Shown: positions 10,584-22,339, numbered from the stretch's first letter. The stretch: DNA of 64,000 bases from Bathymodiolus brooksi (GCA_963680875.1 OY804578.1:23589101-23653100); one strand, 5' to 3'. Notes: generated by a model not told the origin, from the letters alone. Translations and numbers: made by a program.

Positions 10584-12204
10584 AGATGTAGAGGATTGGA
10601 TTTCATCATGCGATAGATGCTTGAAAAGGAAAACCCCAAGAAGGGATCAAGCTCCTTTAGTCAGCATAACAACCTCACAACCTCTGGAACTAGTATGTAT
10701 GGATTTTCTTGGACTTGAAACATCTAAAGGAGGATATCAATACATACTAGTCATCACCGACCATTTTACTAAGTATGCGCTAGCGGTACCAACCAAAAAC
10801 ACCACAGCAAGAACAACAGCTGAAGCATTTCTGAACAACTTTGTTGTCCACTATGGTTTTCCCAAACGCATACACAGTGACCAAGGTGCCAACTTTGAGG
10901 GCAAACTAATCAAAGAGTTATGTGAACTTGCTGGTATGACAAAATCAAGCACCACACCTTACCATCCACAAGGAAATGGTGTCTGTGAAAGGTTTAACCG
11001 AACACTACTATCAATGCTTGGAACACTCAACCCAGAACAGAAAAGGGATTGGAAGTCGCACGTCAACACCATGACTCACGCGTATAACAGCACTAAGCAT
11101 GACACTACTGGAATGACACCGTACTTTCTACTATTTGGACGAGAACCATTACTTCCAGTAGATATAACCTTCAACACTCATCCATGTAACAACAACAACA
11201 TACCAACTTCAAAATATATTAAAGAATTAAAAGATAGAATGTCAAGCGCATATAAGATTGCCTTATCAACCACAAAGAAAGCCCAAGAACATCAAAAGGA
11301 TGGGTATGATCTCAAGACAAGAGGAGGCATTGTAGAAGTTGGCGATACAGTTTTAGTAAAGATAGTAGCATGGGATGGAAAACACAAACTCAGCGATCAT
11401 TGGGAAGATAACCCGTATGTCGTACTCAAGCAACCAAACTTAGATATCCCAGTTTTTGTAGTAAGACGAGAAAATGGTACCGGTAAAAACAGAACACTAC
11501 ATCGGAACTTACTTTTACCGGTAGGCCATTTACCAAACAGAAACAAGATAAACATTCCAGATCCTAGCGATGAAGATCAAACGGAGGAGGAATCTGTCTT
11601 CTTAGAAACTACTCAATCTGCAGAGATAGATGGTCCATCATCTGAACCATACACATCTCAGCCAGAGTTAGATGAAGTGAAGGAAACTGATGTTACAGGG
11701 GACGCCCAACATCAGGAAACAGAAACGATAGACAGACAACCTTCAGAACCGACACCAATTGAGATAGACGATTCGATTACAACATCGAACACAACAGAGA
11801 CCTTTGAAACAACAGACACAGACACAGATTCTAACTTGTCAGAATCTACAGTGAATACTGAAACATCTTTTCAAGAATCATCGAATACACGTGCAGAGAC
11901 TGATGTTCTACCAGTTATAGAAGAGAGAACTGGTGAGTTAAGTCCCGAAAGGACAAGACAACAGGGCCCTGAAGAGGAAGACGAAGACAAGGACGAAGAT
12001 GAAGATAACACTGTTTTTAGAAAGTCTGCACGTAGAAGAAACAAACCAGCCTGGATGAAAACTGGCGAATATGTTATGTTGCAACAACCAGACTGGATGC
12101 GGAAAGCAGAGTATTTAAAAGGTCTAGCTTTTTCAGGAATGTTTCCATCATCAGAAAAGGACATCGGAAAAGCGTTACTGAAGCTTGTGACCGAAAATAT
12201 ATAG
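10504..12204 (+). CDS. pol: pol part 2: integrase core, GPY/F-like module and acidic C-terminal tail
   Basis: This 566-codon ORF overlaps part 1 and continues the integrase in the next frame, so the effective start is near 10560, not the ATG at 10504. It carries the CC half of the zinc finger (C36, C39 of CDRC) and the catalytic triad D67 (VCMDFLG), D126 (HSDQGANFEG) and E162 (GNGVCERFN), D126 and E162 being 35 residues apart. A GPY/F-like module follows (around HWEDNPYVVLK). The last roughly 200 residues are rich in Glu, Asp, Thr and Ser and end with a repeated WMKTGEY/WMRKAEY motif; no chromodomain is recognised. It would insert the cDNA into host DNA. Confidence 0.93.
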   Translation: MIRWATRVETEPHLSFAIDFFWHGLTRDVEDWISSCDRCLKRKTPRRDQAPLVSITTSQPLELVCMDFLGLETSKGGYQYILVITDHFTKYALAVPTKNTTARTTAEAFLNNFVVHYGFPKRIHSDQGANFEGKLIKELCELAGMTKSSTTPYHPQGNGVCERFNRTLLSMLGTLNPEQKRDWKSHVNTMTHAYNSTKHDTTGMTPYFLLFGREPLLPVDITFNTHPCNNNNIPTSKYIKELKDRMSSAYKIALSTTKKAQEHQKDGYDLKTRGGIVEVGDTVLVKIVAWDGKHKLSDHWEDNPYVVLKQPNLDIPVFVVRRENGTGKNRTLHRNLLLPVGHLPNRNKINIPDPSDEDQTEEESVFLETTQSAEIDGPSSEPYTSQPELDEVKETDVTGDAQHQETETIDRQPSEPTPIEIDDSITTSNTTETFETTDTDTDSNLSESTVNTETSFQESSNTRAETDVLPVIEERTGELSPERTRQQGPEEEDEDKDEDEDNTVFRKSARRRNKPAWMKTGEYVMLQQPDWMRKAEYLKGLAFSGMFPSSEKDIGKALLKLVTENI

Positions 12205-12274
12205 TTGTATATTTAATTATTGAATACTGTCACTCTTCTTATTGTATTAAATGGTGGGGACACCATTTCTGCAA

Positions 12275-12286
12275 GGCGGGGGAGAA
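12275..12286 (+). promoter_or_regulatory. Polypurine tract
   Basis: GGCGGGGGAGAA directly abuts the 3' LTR start (TGTGATAGGG at 12287), the expected place for plus-strand DNA priming. Confidence 0.85.
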
Positions 12287-12911
12287 TGTGATAGGGTGTA
12301 TTTTACCATAGTAATAGTTTTATTTCATAATTATGTATTCAGTAATTAACAACTTCGCATATGTCTTAAATAAAATATTTCAACTTGTATATAATTACTT
12401 TTATATATTATATTAATAAATTATTAAATGAGCTATAATTATCGATCTCATTAAAACTACTCTAGTATTGTTTATTGATTAGATAACGACACACCTGGAT
12501 GAACATGCTTGGTATGTCACATGCCTTGGAATCATTTCTTTCCTTGGATATTCTTATCATGCTTTCTATTGGTTCAAAGTTTCCGAAATTCTGAATTCAG
12601 TCCTTCTGATTGATTCTTCGCTTTTGAGTTAGATTTAAAAAAACGGGTATTGGTTTTGGAAGGTCCAAGACGCTCGACAAATTTCTGATACTGATTCTTT
12701 GGAATTCGAATATCTTTATTGAAATCCTAGATTGAATTATACTCCAACTGATTATAATTGAAGGAGAATTGCTATCATGTAGCCAACCGACAATGTGTTT
12801 AATTTGGTGAAACCTGGTCCCACAGACAGGGTTAAAACCCCCATAGATGACGAAATAAATTATATATAACTAGGATCAGCTCGTTATTTATATACCCAAC
12901 TGACCAGCCCG
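12287..12911 (+). repeat. 3' LTR, uninterrupted
   Basis: About 625 bp, starting TGTGATAGGG and ending near CAGCCCG. It matches the 5' LTR closely and preserves the empty insertion site (near 12462) of the transposon that split the 5' copy. Confidence 0.93.
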
Positions 12912-13702
12912 GTTTTATATACACACAGCACTAAAAGATAAAAGCGCAATCGTAATATATACAATGTTCTTTCCTTCACGCACTCTCCGAATACAGCAAT
13001 TCTTCCGTTGTTAAAACAAATTGACTCATAAAAGGTAAAATCATCATTTAAGTATGCGTATAGACTTTAAAAGGTAAAACGATCTCTTTAATGAACGGAT
13101 CGGGTGCTGGACACAGTAAGAAAAATATTATATTAGCTTACTTATAAAAGGAAACAGTTCTATAAAAGTACTATCAGCTATTGACTATCTGCCTTTCTAC
13201 ATAATGTTCTTCAATATTTCAGTTCTCTTTTGGTGTAGCACAAAGCAATAGTGTTGTGTGGCACTTCCGGTGATTGGTTTTGAACCAGCTTTATGAAACC
13301 GGAAGAGAGGCCATATTTATTTCATGAAGCCTTGTGCCTGAGATATTTTTATATCGCTGAATTGAACATGATCTGGTGAAATTATTGACTTGAAATTCAG
13401 TAGTTGGATTTAAATCAGGATTTTATATTTATTTATATCACAATTGGTAAGTTTCGATGTAAAATCAGTTAAAAATTCTACATGCAAGTTCGTCTTCATT
13501 GATCAACGCATATTGTGGTATAGCGGGTAATTTGAGGCTATAGAAAAAAAAAATAAAGGTGTCATTACATTGTTTTATTTGATTATTATTTTTTAGAATG
13601 AAAATAATGCTTAAATTGCATTTGTTTACAAACCAACATGTCACATGACTCACAATGCTTCTGGTTAAAAATAGCCACAATTTTTGGTTGAAAGGTTAAT
13701 GA
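12912..13702. other. No feature recognised
   Basis: AT-rich sequence with no credible ORF. AAAGGTAAAA-type words recur near 13035 and 13070. The ORFs at 13465-13792 on the minus strand overlap the edge of the palindrome and lack coding character. Confidence 0.5.
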
Positions 13703-14745
13703 TATGCATATATGCACAGGGGCTAGGTGCGTCCGAAAAAAACAAAAAAACAAAAAAAAACTATATAATACTACAAGGGGGCGAACTCGCATGCTTCCAT
13801 TTTTTTAAGTCGTCGGGTTAAATTGATCGTAACTTCGGAACGCCTTAATATTTTCAAAAAATGTTTCCACCAGTCGAAAGTCAAGTAATTTTCCTTTCCA
13901 AAGAGATCCCAATTGTTAGTGTAGGCCTCCGAACTGCTGAGGTATCATACACGAACCAAAACAAAACGGCGTGAAAATCCGAAGTCGTACAAACGCTGGG
14001 ATGACCACTTCCCATCTGTGTACAGACTTTCCCATGCGTAAACGAGTCATTTTGACTAGCTAAATACGTTCATCCATTCAAATTATGATAACATTTCTTA
14101 CCTTACGCCAATTTATATGTCCTTTAAGTCTGTTTTTGAAAGAAATCCCATTTGCATCCTTGACAAACGCCATAGACGTGAAAATTGAGAGAGTTCTAAC
14201 GGGCTTTTTGATTGGCTGAAACAGATTGTTCAGCCAATCAAAAAGCCAGTTAGAACTCTCTCAATTTTCACGTCTATGGCGTTTATCAAGGATGCAAATG
14301 GGATTTCTTTCAAAAACAGACATAAAGGACATATAAATTGGCGTAAGGTAAGAAATTTTATCATAATTTGAATGGATGAAAGTATTTAGCTAGTCAAAAT
14401 GACTCGTTTACGCATGGGAAAGTCTGTACACAGATTGGAAGTGGTCATCCCAGCGTTTGTACGACTTCGGATTTTCACGCCGTTTTGTTTTGGTTCGTGT
14501 ATGATACTTCAGCAGTTCGGAGGCCTACACTAACAAATGGGGTCTCTTTGGAAAGGAAAATTACTTGACTTTCGACTGGTGGAAACATTTTTTGAAAATA
14601 TTAAGGCGTTCCGAAGTTACGATCAATTTAACACGACGACTTAAAAAATGGAAGCATGCGAGTTCGCCCCCTTGTAGTATTATATAGTATTTTTTTTTTT
14701 TTTTTTTTTTTACGAACGCACCTAGCCCCTGTGCATATATGTATA
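13703..14745. repeat. Near-perfect 1.04-kb palindrome (foldback element)
   Basis: Left arm about 13703-14220 and right arm about 14229-14745 are reverse complements over roughly 518 bp, with only an 8-base centre (ACAGATTG, 14221-14228). Mismatches are few and include the A-rich and T-rich tracts at 13738-13761 and 14690-14711. The arms hold no long ORF. The outer ends read CATATATGCACAGGGG and its complement. A target duplication is not clear, partly because a hAT-like element adjoins the right end. Confidence 0.95.
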
Positions 14746-14749
14746 TATC

Positions 14750-15506
14750 CAGGGGCGGATTTAGAGGGGGGCGTGCGCCCCCCCCCCCCCCCTAAAATTC
14801 GCAAAGCATATGTTATACAACGTTAATTAAGCAGTTCAACAAACAACTTTTTCATGAATGGTTAACTCGTGACCTGTAGTAAAATATTCCTACACACTGT
14901 AAATACACGTTGGGTGTGTTCGTTGATAATATGGATTCGCGGACAATTTCCGCTTTTGTTTTGTCTTTAAACAAGAACGGTCGAATCATATGTTTTCAAT
15001 GAATGAATCAAACGACGAAAAGAAAAGCTCCATCCGGACGGGTAGTATTAACTAGAACCACCCGAAAGGACAAGCATCGAAAGTACAGACCAATTAGTGA
15101 AATGAGGAATGCGTTAAAACTAAACCAATAGTTCTTTGAAGGGTTAAAATATCGTGATCGATCAGTCATGAGTTGAACAATTCGCATCACGGTTGTTCAA
15201 AAAAAGTTTTACTTTAGGTTCTTATAATCTGACAAAAATATACTGTTAACAATTATCCGACAAAATTAAGACCTAAAATCAAGTTTTTTTTGGTCTGATA
15301 AAAATGGTGTGGTTGGTTCAAAATTATCGTTCAAATAAATGTCTCTAATTCCTAAAATCCCCAGAGCTTCAGGGGTCTTTGCCCCCCTGGGACCCCTACC
15401 AGGGTTCTACCCTGGACCAGCTGGGGACCTTAAGCGGTCCCCAGACCCCTCGCCTACTCATGCCCCCCCCCCCCCCCCCTAACCACAAATCCTGGATCCG
15501 CCCCTG
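14750..15506. mobile_element. hAT-like non-autonomous element (CAGGGGCGGAT termini)
   Basis: Termini CAGGGGCGGATTTAG and CTGGATCCGCCCCTG form the inverted repeat common to many hAT elements. Both ends carry C runs (14780-14793 and 15464-15479). Near the right end is a GC-rich module (about 15358-15460, with CCCCAGA and GGGGACC words) that recurs near 29735-29820. No transposase ORF is present. An exact 8-bp target duplication was not found. Confidence 0.7.
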
Positions 15507-15859
15507 ATATCCATATCACCAATAACACTTGGTCATTAGCTGCCTCTAATATCACTCATAGTCCAAATAACTCCAGGAAGCTATAATTTTCATTAGCAAT
15601 TTTTAGATCAGCTTCCTCCTGTTAATACAGAAATTAATGCGACCTAAAAAATACAAATCTCTGGATTGCTGGAAGATTCATTATTTTGACTAAAAATAAC
15701 ACTATGATCATAGAAAAAAGGAATATAACAATGCAGATCAAAGAGATGGCTAACTTCATCATGTATGTACTTGTAGAATTTGTTTTCTCAGATGGCTACA
15801 TGTATTTTGATTTAAACTTGAATGCAATAATTATAAAACTGCATGATGAAGCCATCTAT
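15507..15859. other. No feature recognised
   Basis: AT-rich. The 62-codon ORF at 15686 lacks recognisable features. Confidence 0.45.
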
Positions 15860-16315
15860 ATATATTCCTTTTAGCATCGTCCCCTGGTGTCTTCTGCTGA
15901 AGGGCAACCGATGTGCTTGCCTTTCTGCTTTTAGACACAGGGAGGATATAAATGGCTCATACCTGTACCTCAAAATTAAGGGTTGACTATCATCCTTTTA
16001 GCACCGTCACCTGGTGTCTCCTGCAGAAAGGTTATCATTGTGTTTGCCTCTCTGTTTCAGACACGGGTAGGATACAAATAGTCGGCTCTATCTATTTATT
16101 TATCATCATATTTATATGATACATATATCATAGCTGGATGTATTAAAACATATCAACCAAACTGAGCATATAAATGACATGTTATAAGTATATGTAATTG
16201 TATCTTTGTCTTTGTTAAACATATGTTATGTTTTAAATAATTATATATGTGAATATGCATGCCCCTCGTGGGCCTATATTTGGTAAATAAAGTATCTTCT
16301 TCTTTTATACATGTA
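15860..16315 (+). repeat. LINE-type 3' end with a duplicated block
   Basis: Two related blocks about 122 bp apart (from 15870 and 15992) share CTTTTAGCA, CACCTGGTGTC-like and GGATA words. Downstream lies GCATGCCCCTCGTGGGCC followed by AATAAA at about 16286. The same ATGCCCC...GTGGGCC...AATAAA arrangement ends other LINE-derived copies here (near 34020, 54640 and, inverted, 47150), so this is read as a retrotransposon 3' terminus. Confidence 0.5.
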
Positions 16316-17590
16316 TACATATCGAAACGACAATGCATGAGAGATACAGGATCAGATGAGTGTCAAATTCTGTTACTCCTCTATTGATATCAACATGTAG
16401 TGTTGTACATGCAAGACAAAACAGCAATATATATACCTTAGTACTACATAGAGTAACTACAAAGTTTGTGATTTGACTGAGAAAGTGATGTACAGTATCA
16501 AACGAGGGAGGTACAATCAAAGTACCGGTATATATCTTAAATAGAGAATTCTTTTAACATATAACATAAGTTTGCCTTAAAACACTGGTACCTCTTTTGA
16601 GACATCATCTATTTTTTTTAAATGTCATATTATTTTAGAATTTCTCTTTTCAAGTACTATACTGTTATTTTGTTACAGCTGATGGATTCCAGAATGGTTG
16701 TCAGGAACTTGGTAGCAAATACAACATGAACTGGATGTTGGCTTAGAAGTCTTTCAGATGACAGATCAAATTCCAACATAGGAGGACCATTGCTATGACT
16801 AATTTTTATGCTATTTAAGCTTTCATTTCAAGTCATCAAAGACTTCATCCTAAATTTGATGTTGTTGAGTTTTTGGGGGTTTTTTTGGAGGGGGGGAGAA
16901 GGGGTGAAAGGATTTTTTTTAGCTGAAAATAGACAACTTTTCATGTGACATGAGTAATTAGTTAATTTTTTATAAATTTAACAGGAACCTTATTCATCGG
17001 AATACGTTAGCTGAGATCTGGAAGGGAGGTTTTTTTTTAATTTAAAATTAATTTATTGAGACATTACATGATTTTGGAGGAAGTTTCCTTGTACAAATAC
17101 TTTAACTAAATCAATAAAAAAAATTGAGGTTATTTGATTATCATTTTGTTTTAAAAACATTTTCTTTTATTAAATATTAAAAACAAGGATTTTATCTGTA
17201 TTAATAATTTTACATTGTTTATGACATCACATACATGTACATGTAGTAGAAATAACCATATGCAACTTATTTGAAGACATTTTCATAGTTCAAAGATATA
17301 GGATAAAAGACTGTTATTATGAATTAAGACTCGGATTTTCTAATAAAAAAGTGATTTTGAAATTTTGCCTATGTTTATTATATTTTATTGACATATATCA
17401 GTATCAGCTGAGAGTAAGAGTATATAAAAGAAAATAAATTATCAAGTAATTGACAACAAAGTTGATGAACTAAATTAAAAATAATGACTTTGCAATCTGC
17501 ATTTGTATTAATAACTACCATCCAGTTTGGTGACCAACATCGTACTTACTGAATATTGATTGAATGAATTACATGTATTTTCTGATATAT
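16316..17590. other. No feature recognised
   Basis: AT-rich non-coding sequence with a G-rich patch near 16870-16905. No ORF, inverted repeat or tandem array stands out. Confidence 0.45.
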
Positions 17591-17599
17591 TTGGTTTGT

Positions 17600-18110
17600 T
17601 TGTTTGATGTGTTTAACGCCATATTCAACAATGTTTCAGTTATATTGTGGTGGTCAGTTTTATTGGTGGAGAAAACCACCGACCTGTTGCAAATCACTGA
17701 CAAACTTTATCACAAAATGTTGTACACCTCGCCCTGATTGAGATATATTATGTAGGATTATTTTCTAAGTTATGTCTTGTCTGGCTGCTGCAAAATATAG
17801 CAAAAAAGTATTCCACAAATTCTGGTTAAAAATTATATATATTTTTTGTCTATTTTCAAAAAGTCGTAATACATTGTTGTACTAATAGGTAGAATGAAGA
17901 GTTAGGGTTATGGTGTTTAATGCCACAGTCAACAAGATTTCAATTATATCATGGTGGTCAGTTTTATTGTTGAAGGAAAATGGAGAAAAACACTGACAAA
18001 CTTTATCACATAATGTTGTATCAAGCACACCTCCCCACGAGCAGGATTCGATATCACAACTTTAGTGGTGATAGAAACTGATTGCACAGGTAGTTGTAAA
18101 TCCATCTAGC
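17600..18110 (-). repeat. Two minus-strand SINE tail copies
   Basis: Copies at about 17600-17735 and 17905-18110 share (on the plus strand) the block GTTTAAYGCCA...TCAACA followed by ATATYRTGGTGGTCAGTTTTA and AAACTTTATCACA. This is the reverse complement of the conserved body and tail of the SINE at 41894-42150. Neither keeps the tRNA-like head. Confidence 0.65.
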
Positions 18111-18404
18111 ATACATGTACCAACACGAAATAATGGCCCTAGGTAGAATGAACCATATATACAGGATCTCCCTTAAGCCAATTGAGCCCCACTGAAGTTG
18201 CATACTCTCAGCTGTTCAAGTACACACAAACAAAAACACTAGGTTTTACAGAGAACAGCAATGATTATTATTATGTTATGGGGTTCACACCTCCTAAGGC
18301 GACCCTGCATATGTATTTGTGATAAGAGTAAAATTAATATCTAACTTGGCTAATACCTTCTGTGATTTTTCGCCTGTTACCCCTGTATACTTGTCCAGAT
18401 TTGA

Positions 18405-18560
18405 TTTGATTTGATTTTTGGTGTTTTAACTCCACTTTCAACAATATATCGGCTATATCATGGCGACCAGTTTTAGTGGTGAAGGAAGCCGGAGAGAACC
18501 ACCGACCACGGGCAAGCAACTGGTAAACTTTATTACTTGCGGCTGCGAGTCGACTGCACC
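18405..18560 (-). repeat. SINE copy, minus strand
   Basis: Same body as above: TCAACAATATATCGGCTATA, CATGGCGACCAGTTTTAG, GGAGAGAACCACCGACC and AAACTTTATTACTTGCGGC. It is closest to the plus-strand SINE at 41894-42150, including the AGTCGA/TCGACT block. Confidence 0.7.
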
Positions 18561-18566
18561 CTTTTT

Positions 18567-19227
18567 AGCTCACCTTGCCAAAGGCAATTTTTGCCATCAC
18601 TTGGCGTCCATCGTCCGTTAACTTTTCACATTTTAATCTTCTCCTCTGAAACCCCTCGGCCAAATGAAGTAAAACTTGGTAGGAAGCATCTATGGCAGGT
18701 CCTCTATAAAGCTTGCTCATTTCGTCCCGATCCATTAACAAACATGTTCGCCATAGGCAATTCTTATTTCTGATTGGTTGATTTCTAAAAAATCTTCTCC
18801 TCTGAAACCGCTTTGTCAAATGAATCAAAATTTGATAGGAAGCATCCTTGGAAGGTCCTCTATAAATTTGCTCATTTATTTCCGATCCGTTAACAAATAT
18901 GACCGCCACAGGCAATTCTTGTTTCTGATTGGTTGATTTCTAAAAAAATCATCTCCGCTGAAAGTGCTTTGCCAAATGAATCGAAACTTGGTAGGAAGCA
19001 TCCTTGGAAGGTCCTCTATCCAGAATGCTAATTTCATTCCGATCCGTTAACAAACATGGCCACCACAGGCAATTCTATTTTCTGATTGGTTGATTTATAA
19101 AAATCATTTTCTCTGTAACTGCTTAGCCAAATGAAGCGAAACTTGGTGGGAAGCACCTATGGAAGGTGCTGTATTAAGTTTCCTCGAAGCAGAATGAAAG
19201 GTGAGCGACAGGCTCTGCCCCTATTAG
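18567..19227 (+). mobile_element. Helitron-like non-autonomous element, AGCTCACC family
   Basis: It begins TTTTTAGCTCACCTTGCC and ends GGTGAGCGACAGGCTCTGCCCC...ATTAG. Inside are about four tandem units of roughly 150-170 bp with the words AATCTTCTCCTCTGAAA, GGAAGCATCCTTGGAAGG and CCGATCCGTTAACAAA. The same start and end motifs occur at 32626 and 36982, where a 3' hairpin plus CTAG supports a Helitron-like identity. It encodes nothing; the 116-codon minus-strand ORF is a shadow of the repeats. Confidence 0.6.
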
Positions 19228-19479
19228 TATGCATATCAATGATTCTTGATATATAGGAATACAAAGAAAGTATACTACAGGTTAATTTTTTTTCACACTG
19301 GTTAAAAGTTTTGCATCTGGAAATTCTTCTTTTCATTTTAAATCAGGATCCTCCCAACAGGAACAACAACTCTTCTTAGTATTTTCCTGTAAGTAACTGT
19401 ATGCAACATTAGTGTCTGGTACAGATGCTAGATTACAAATTAAAAAATACCACTTTTGGCATGGAACATAGTTATTTTA

Positions 19480-20000
19480 ATTTAATGCTTTATTTATTTC
19501 AAGAGGATTGCAAACAGCCTGAAGGCTACAAAGTTGGTCTCCTCAACATACATATGATACAAGACAAGACAATACAACAGACTATCTCACATTCATTCAC
19601 TCGTAATAGTTAATACAAATTATATTTTCAATAGCAATTTAAAATATTTACAAAGCATAGAATCTATAGAAATCTATTGCTATTTTCAATGAATTCATAT
19701 ACACACTGAAATATAACTATGTTATCATCCATAGAAAAATCATCACTTCCTTGAAGAAAAAGCTCAACTAAATATGCGTTTATTTCATTTTTTGAAACTA
19801 TTTAAATTCACATTTGGACAGAGCAATGCTTTATTCTTGTGAAAAAGTGTTTTTCTTAGTTCATCATATTTATCACAGTTAAATAAAAGATCCTGTGGAA
19901 ATTACATACAAACACTTCTTCTCAGAAACCACTCAAGTTCAAAGTTTATAACCAAATTGTGTATGGGATCATATTGTGGGCTTTTATATAAAATTGTGGT
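19480..20000 (-). pseudogene. LINE 3' end: degenerate RT C-terminus and tail
   Basis: Reading the minus strand from about 19905 to 19800 gives LLFNCDKYDELRKTLFHK, typical of the C-terminal domain of mollusc LINE ORF2 proteins. It is followed downstream by an untranslated tail with AATAAATAAAGC at about 19490. No catalytic domain is present; several stops interrupt the frame. Confidence 0.5.
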
Positions 20001-21465
20001 GTCAATTGGAAATGCAAAAATTACCTCATCATGGAACATGATTTAGCAAAGGACCCTGCTTCTCCCAAGCTATTGGGTATTTGAAAAAATTATATGATGC
20101 ATGAATTATCCTTTAGTGCTCATCATTTTTGCCTGGTTACAGGGTTAGGGTAATATGAAAAATAGTTAAAAAGACATTTCACCATTATTAAAATGAAGTT
20201 GGACAAATTTGCAATATCTGCATGATCACTGGCTTAGGACAGGCAAAATTGCAGGCTAATATGATCAGTCACAGCAGGTAACTGGTCACAGTGAATGCAT
20301 ACACGTTGATAACAACATCGGGAGTAAAGCTAGACAGAAGGTTGCAAATGTTTCTGAAGAAAGGACTACATTATATATTTATACATGCATAGTAGGAAAT
20401 CAATGGTAACTGTAACAAATGAAATATTTAAATGGTTTTTTTTTTATTAAGGCAAAAATACTTTCCCGATCCCTTCAATGATTCATTTAAAGACGGGTGG
20501 GGGTATTCCCTCAGTATTATTATTATATATAACCAAATGCATTATCCTACACAGAATTCAATATCATGTATCACGTTTTGAACACCAAAACATTCTCTGT
20601 ATCCTTGCTCAGACCCCCTTCATGGTATTAAGAGCTATATAATGCTAATCCGCTCATTCTCCAAGGTTAGACCTATATTACAGATTTTTTATTTTAAAAA
20701 ATGACAAATGCTTGAAAATAGCGTTTATCATTGTTGGTGGTTATGAAGAATAAATGCGTAAAAGAACAAACCCACTAAACAGCTATATTCCTAAAATTTG
20801 AGTTACCCAAAAGCAAGTGATCAAAATACCTATTTTGGATGTTTAACTGAAAAGGAAACAACTTTTAATTAAAACTAAGAACGTTTAATTAACAACTTAG
20901 TAAAGTAAAAATAAACGAAGTGTCGAAAGAGCATTGGAAGATAAAAATATATTTTTCTGTTTTATTTTTTAAGAACATGGAGAAGTGGCATATTATTTCA
21001 ACCAAATATTACTATTTTTGACATTTATATGAAGGGAAAAACGTGTATACATGTACATTTAAAACTATCCCATTTCTAAAGAAGATCGTCAATAATGAAT
21101 AAATAGCATTCATAACATAGGTAAGAAGAGTTTGAAGATACAAAAGCGGTTATCATAATCCGTAAATCGAAGCAAAGACAACACAATGGCCTAAAGAAAA
21201 AGAACAAAAAAAGTATCATTTCAATATTAATGATTATTGTACATAGTTTTCTTGGTTCAAAATATCTGCATGTGCACACATTTGAAAACTTCTTTTCTGC
21301 ACATACGAGAATAACAAAATTAATTTATTATCTTTATTAAGAAATTTTAAACTTCTGCATTGCTTAAACGAGCACTTAAAGGTAATATTTTGAGAATTTT
21401 TTTTCCTTTTACTGAAAATTATCAATTTTTAGATAAGTTTCTTTTTTAATACATTTTTGAATATA
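20001..21465. other. No feature recognised
   Basis: AT-rich sequence upstream of the MITE and CYB5. ORFs of 63-67 codons at 21076-21425 on the minus strand have no recognisable motif. Confidence 0.45.
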
Positions 21466-21943
21466 CAGAGACGTGCCAAAAGTATTCGGTCACTGTAATT
21501 TTTTACTATATATTTCATATAAAACACAATTTTTCAAAGCATTATTCCATTGTTCGATTTTGATGAAAGTTTTACCAACAGAAGCGAGAACGTACGAAGT
21601 TTTCTGTGATTATTTTAAAATATTTTTTGGAAGCACAGATTTTAAATATTCATGACTTAAACACAAACTTAAATTATTTGTCTTCAAATGTACTATCATT
21701 GTATTGTATTTTTGACGTTCAAAATTTAGTTTTGTGTTTAAATCGTGAACTCATAAAAATTATAGATTATAAAATTATGCTAAAACTACAGTGTAAAACT
21801 ACATTTAATCCTGTTTTTGTTGGTAAAAAAATCATCAAAATCGAACAAGAGTCGACTTTGGAATAATGTTTTTAAAAAATGTGGTTTTATATGAAATATA
21901 TAGTAAAAAATCACAGTGACCGAATACTTTTGGCACGTCTCTG
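21466..21943. mobile_element. Tc1/mariner-type MITE
   Basis: Terminal inverted repeats start CAGAGACGTGCCAAAAGTAT at 21466 and end with the complement at 21943. Pairing extends inward for roughly 110 bases per arm (e.g. GTTCGATTTTGATGA against TCATCAAAATCGAAC). TA precedes the left end and GTATA follows the right end, consistent with TA target choice. No transposase is encoded; the two small ORFs lie within or between the arms. Confidence 0.85.
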
Positions 21944-22339
21944 TGTATAATAAAAAATAAATTCGTAATTTTCCATTCTTTTACTATTCCAAAACTTAAT
22001 TTAATTTTCTATAAAGTTATTTTTAACACTATTTTAATTTCAAATATATTTCCGTCCTCTTCAAAGGCCGCGCCTTCTCATATCAATAATATTCAGTTCA
22101 AAGTTCTTATTTGGTCATCCGTACAAAATTAACCCAGTAGTTGACCAATGAGATCTACAAGCGCCGTTCCTCGTGTGATTTCTCAGTTGGAAGATATATT
22201 CCGAATGCACCACCCTACAAGGAATAATTATTGTATACTTCACAATGAAAAATACGAAAAACCTCGAACGAAAATCTTCCGCAGATCGTATAACGTGTTT
22301 CCTTCCCCTATACTATAATCCCCTGTTTGAACTTGCACA
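21944..22339 (+). promoter_or_regulatory. Presumed promoter and 5' UTR region of CYB5
   Basis: The 400 bases upstream of the CYB5 start codon are less AT-rich from 22070 on (e.g. CAAAGGCCGCGCC at 22063). No TATA box or initiator can be assigned from sequence alone. Transcription start unknown. Confidence 0.35.

Larger units (their letters stand above)
1923..12911 (+). mobile_element. Ty3/gypsy-type LTR retrotransposon, nearly complete
   Basis: The element has near-identical LTRs (1923-4849, split by a later insertion, and 12287-12911), a candidate primer-binding site, a leader of about 1.7 kb, gag (6535-7782), pol (7791-12204) and a polypurine tract abutting the 3' LTR. The domain order protease, RT, RNase H, integrase is that of Ty3/gypsy (Metaviridae-like) elements rather than copia. 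No env-like ORF is seen between integrase and the 3' LTR. Three defects are visible: an in-frame TGA in gag, a one-base gain in a T run in the integrase, and a 2.3-kb DNA transposon in the 5' LTR. The LTRs differ at only a few positions, suggesting a recent insertion. A clear target-site duplication was not found. Confidence 0.93.

Noticed and set aside
1923..12911. Endogenous retrovirus with an envelope gene
   Set aside because: The reading frame between integrase and the 3' LTR is the integrase tail itself. No separate env-like ORF with signal peptide and transmembrane segment exists.
14742..15514. 8-bp target duplication for the CAGGGGCGGAT element
   Set aside because: The flanks TATATATC and ATATCCAT share words but do not match in register; low-complexity AT sequence makes chance similarity likely.
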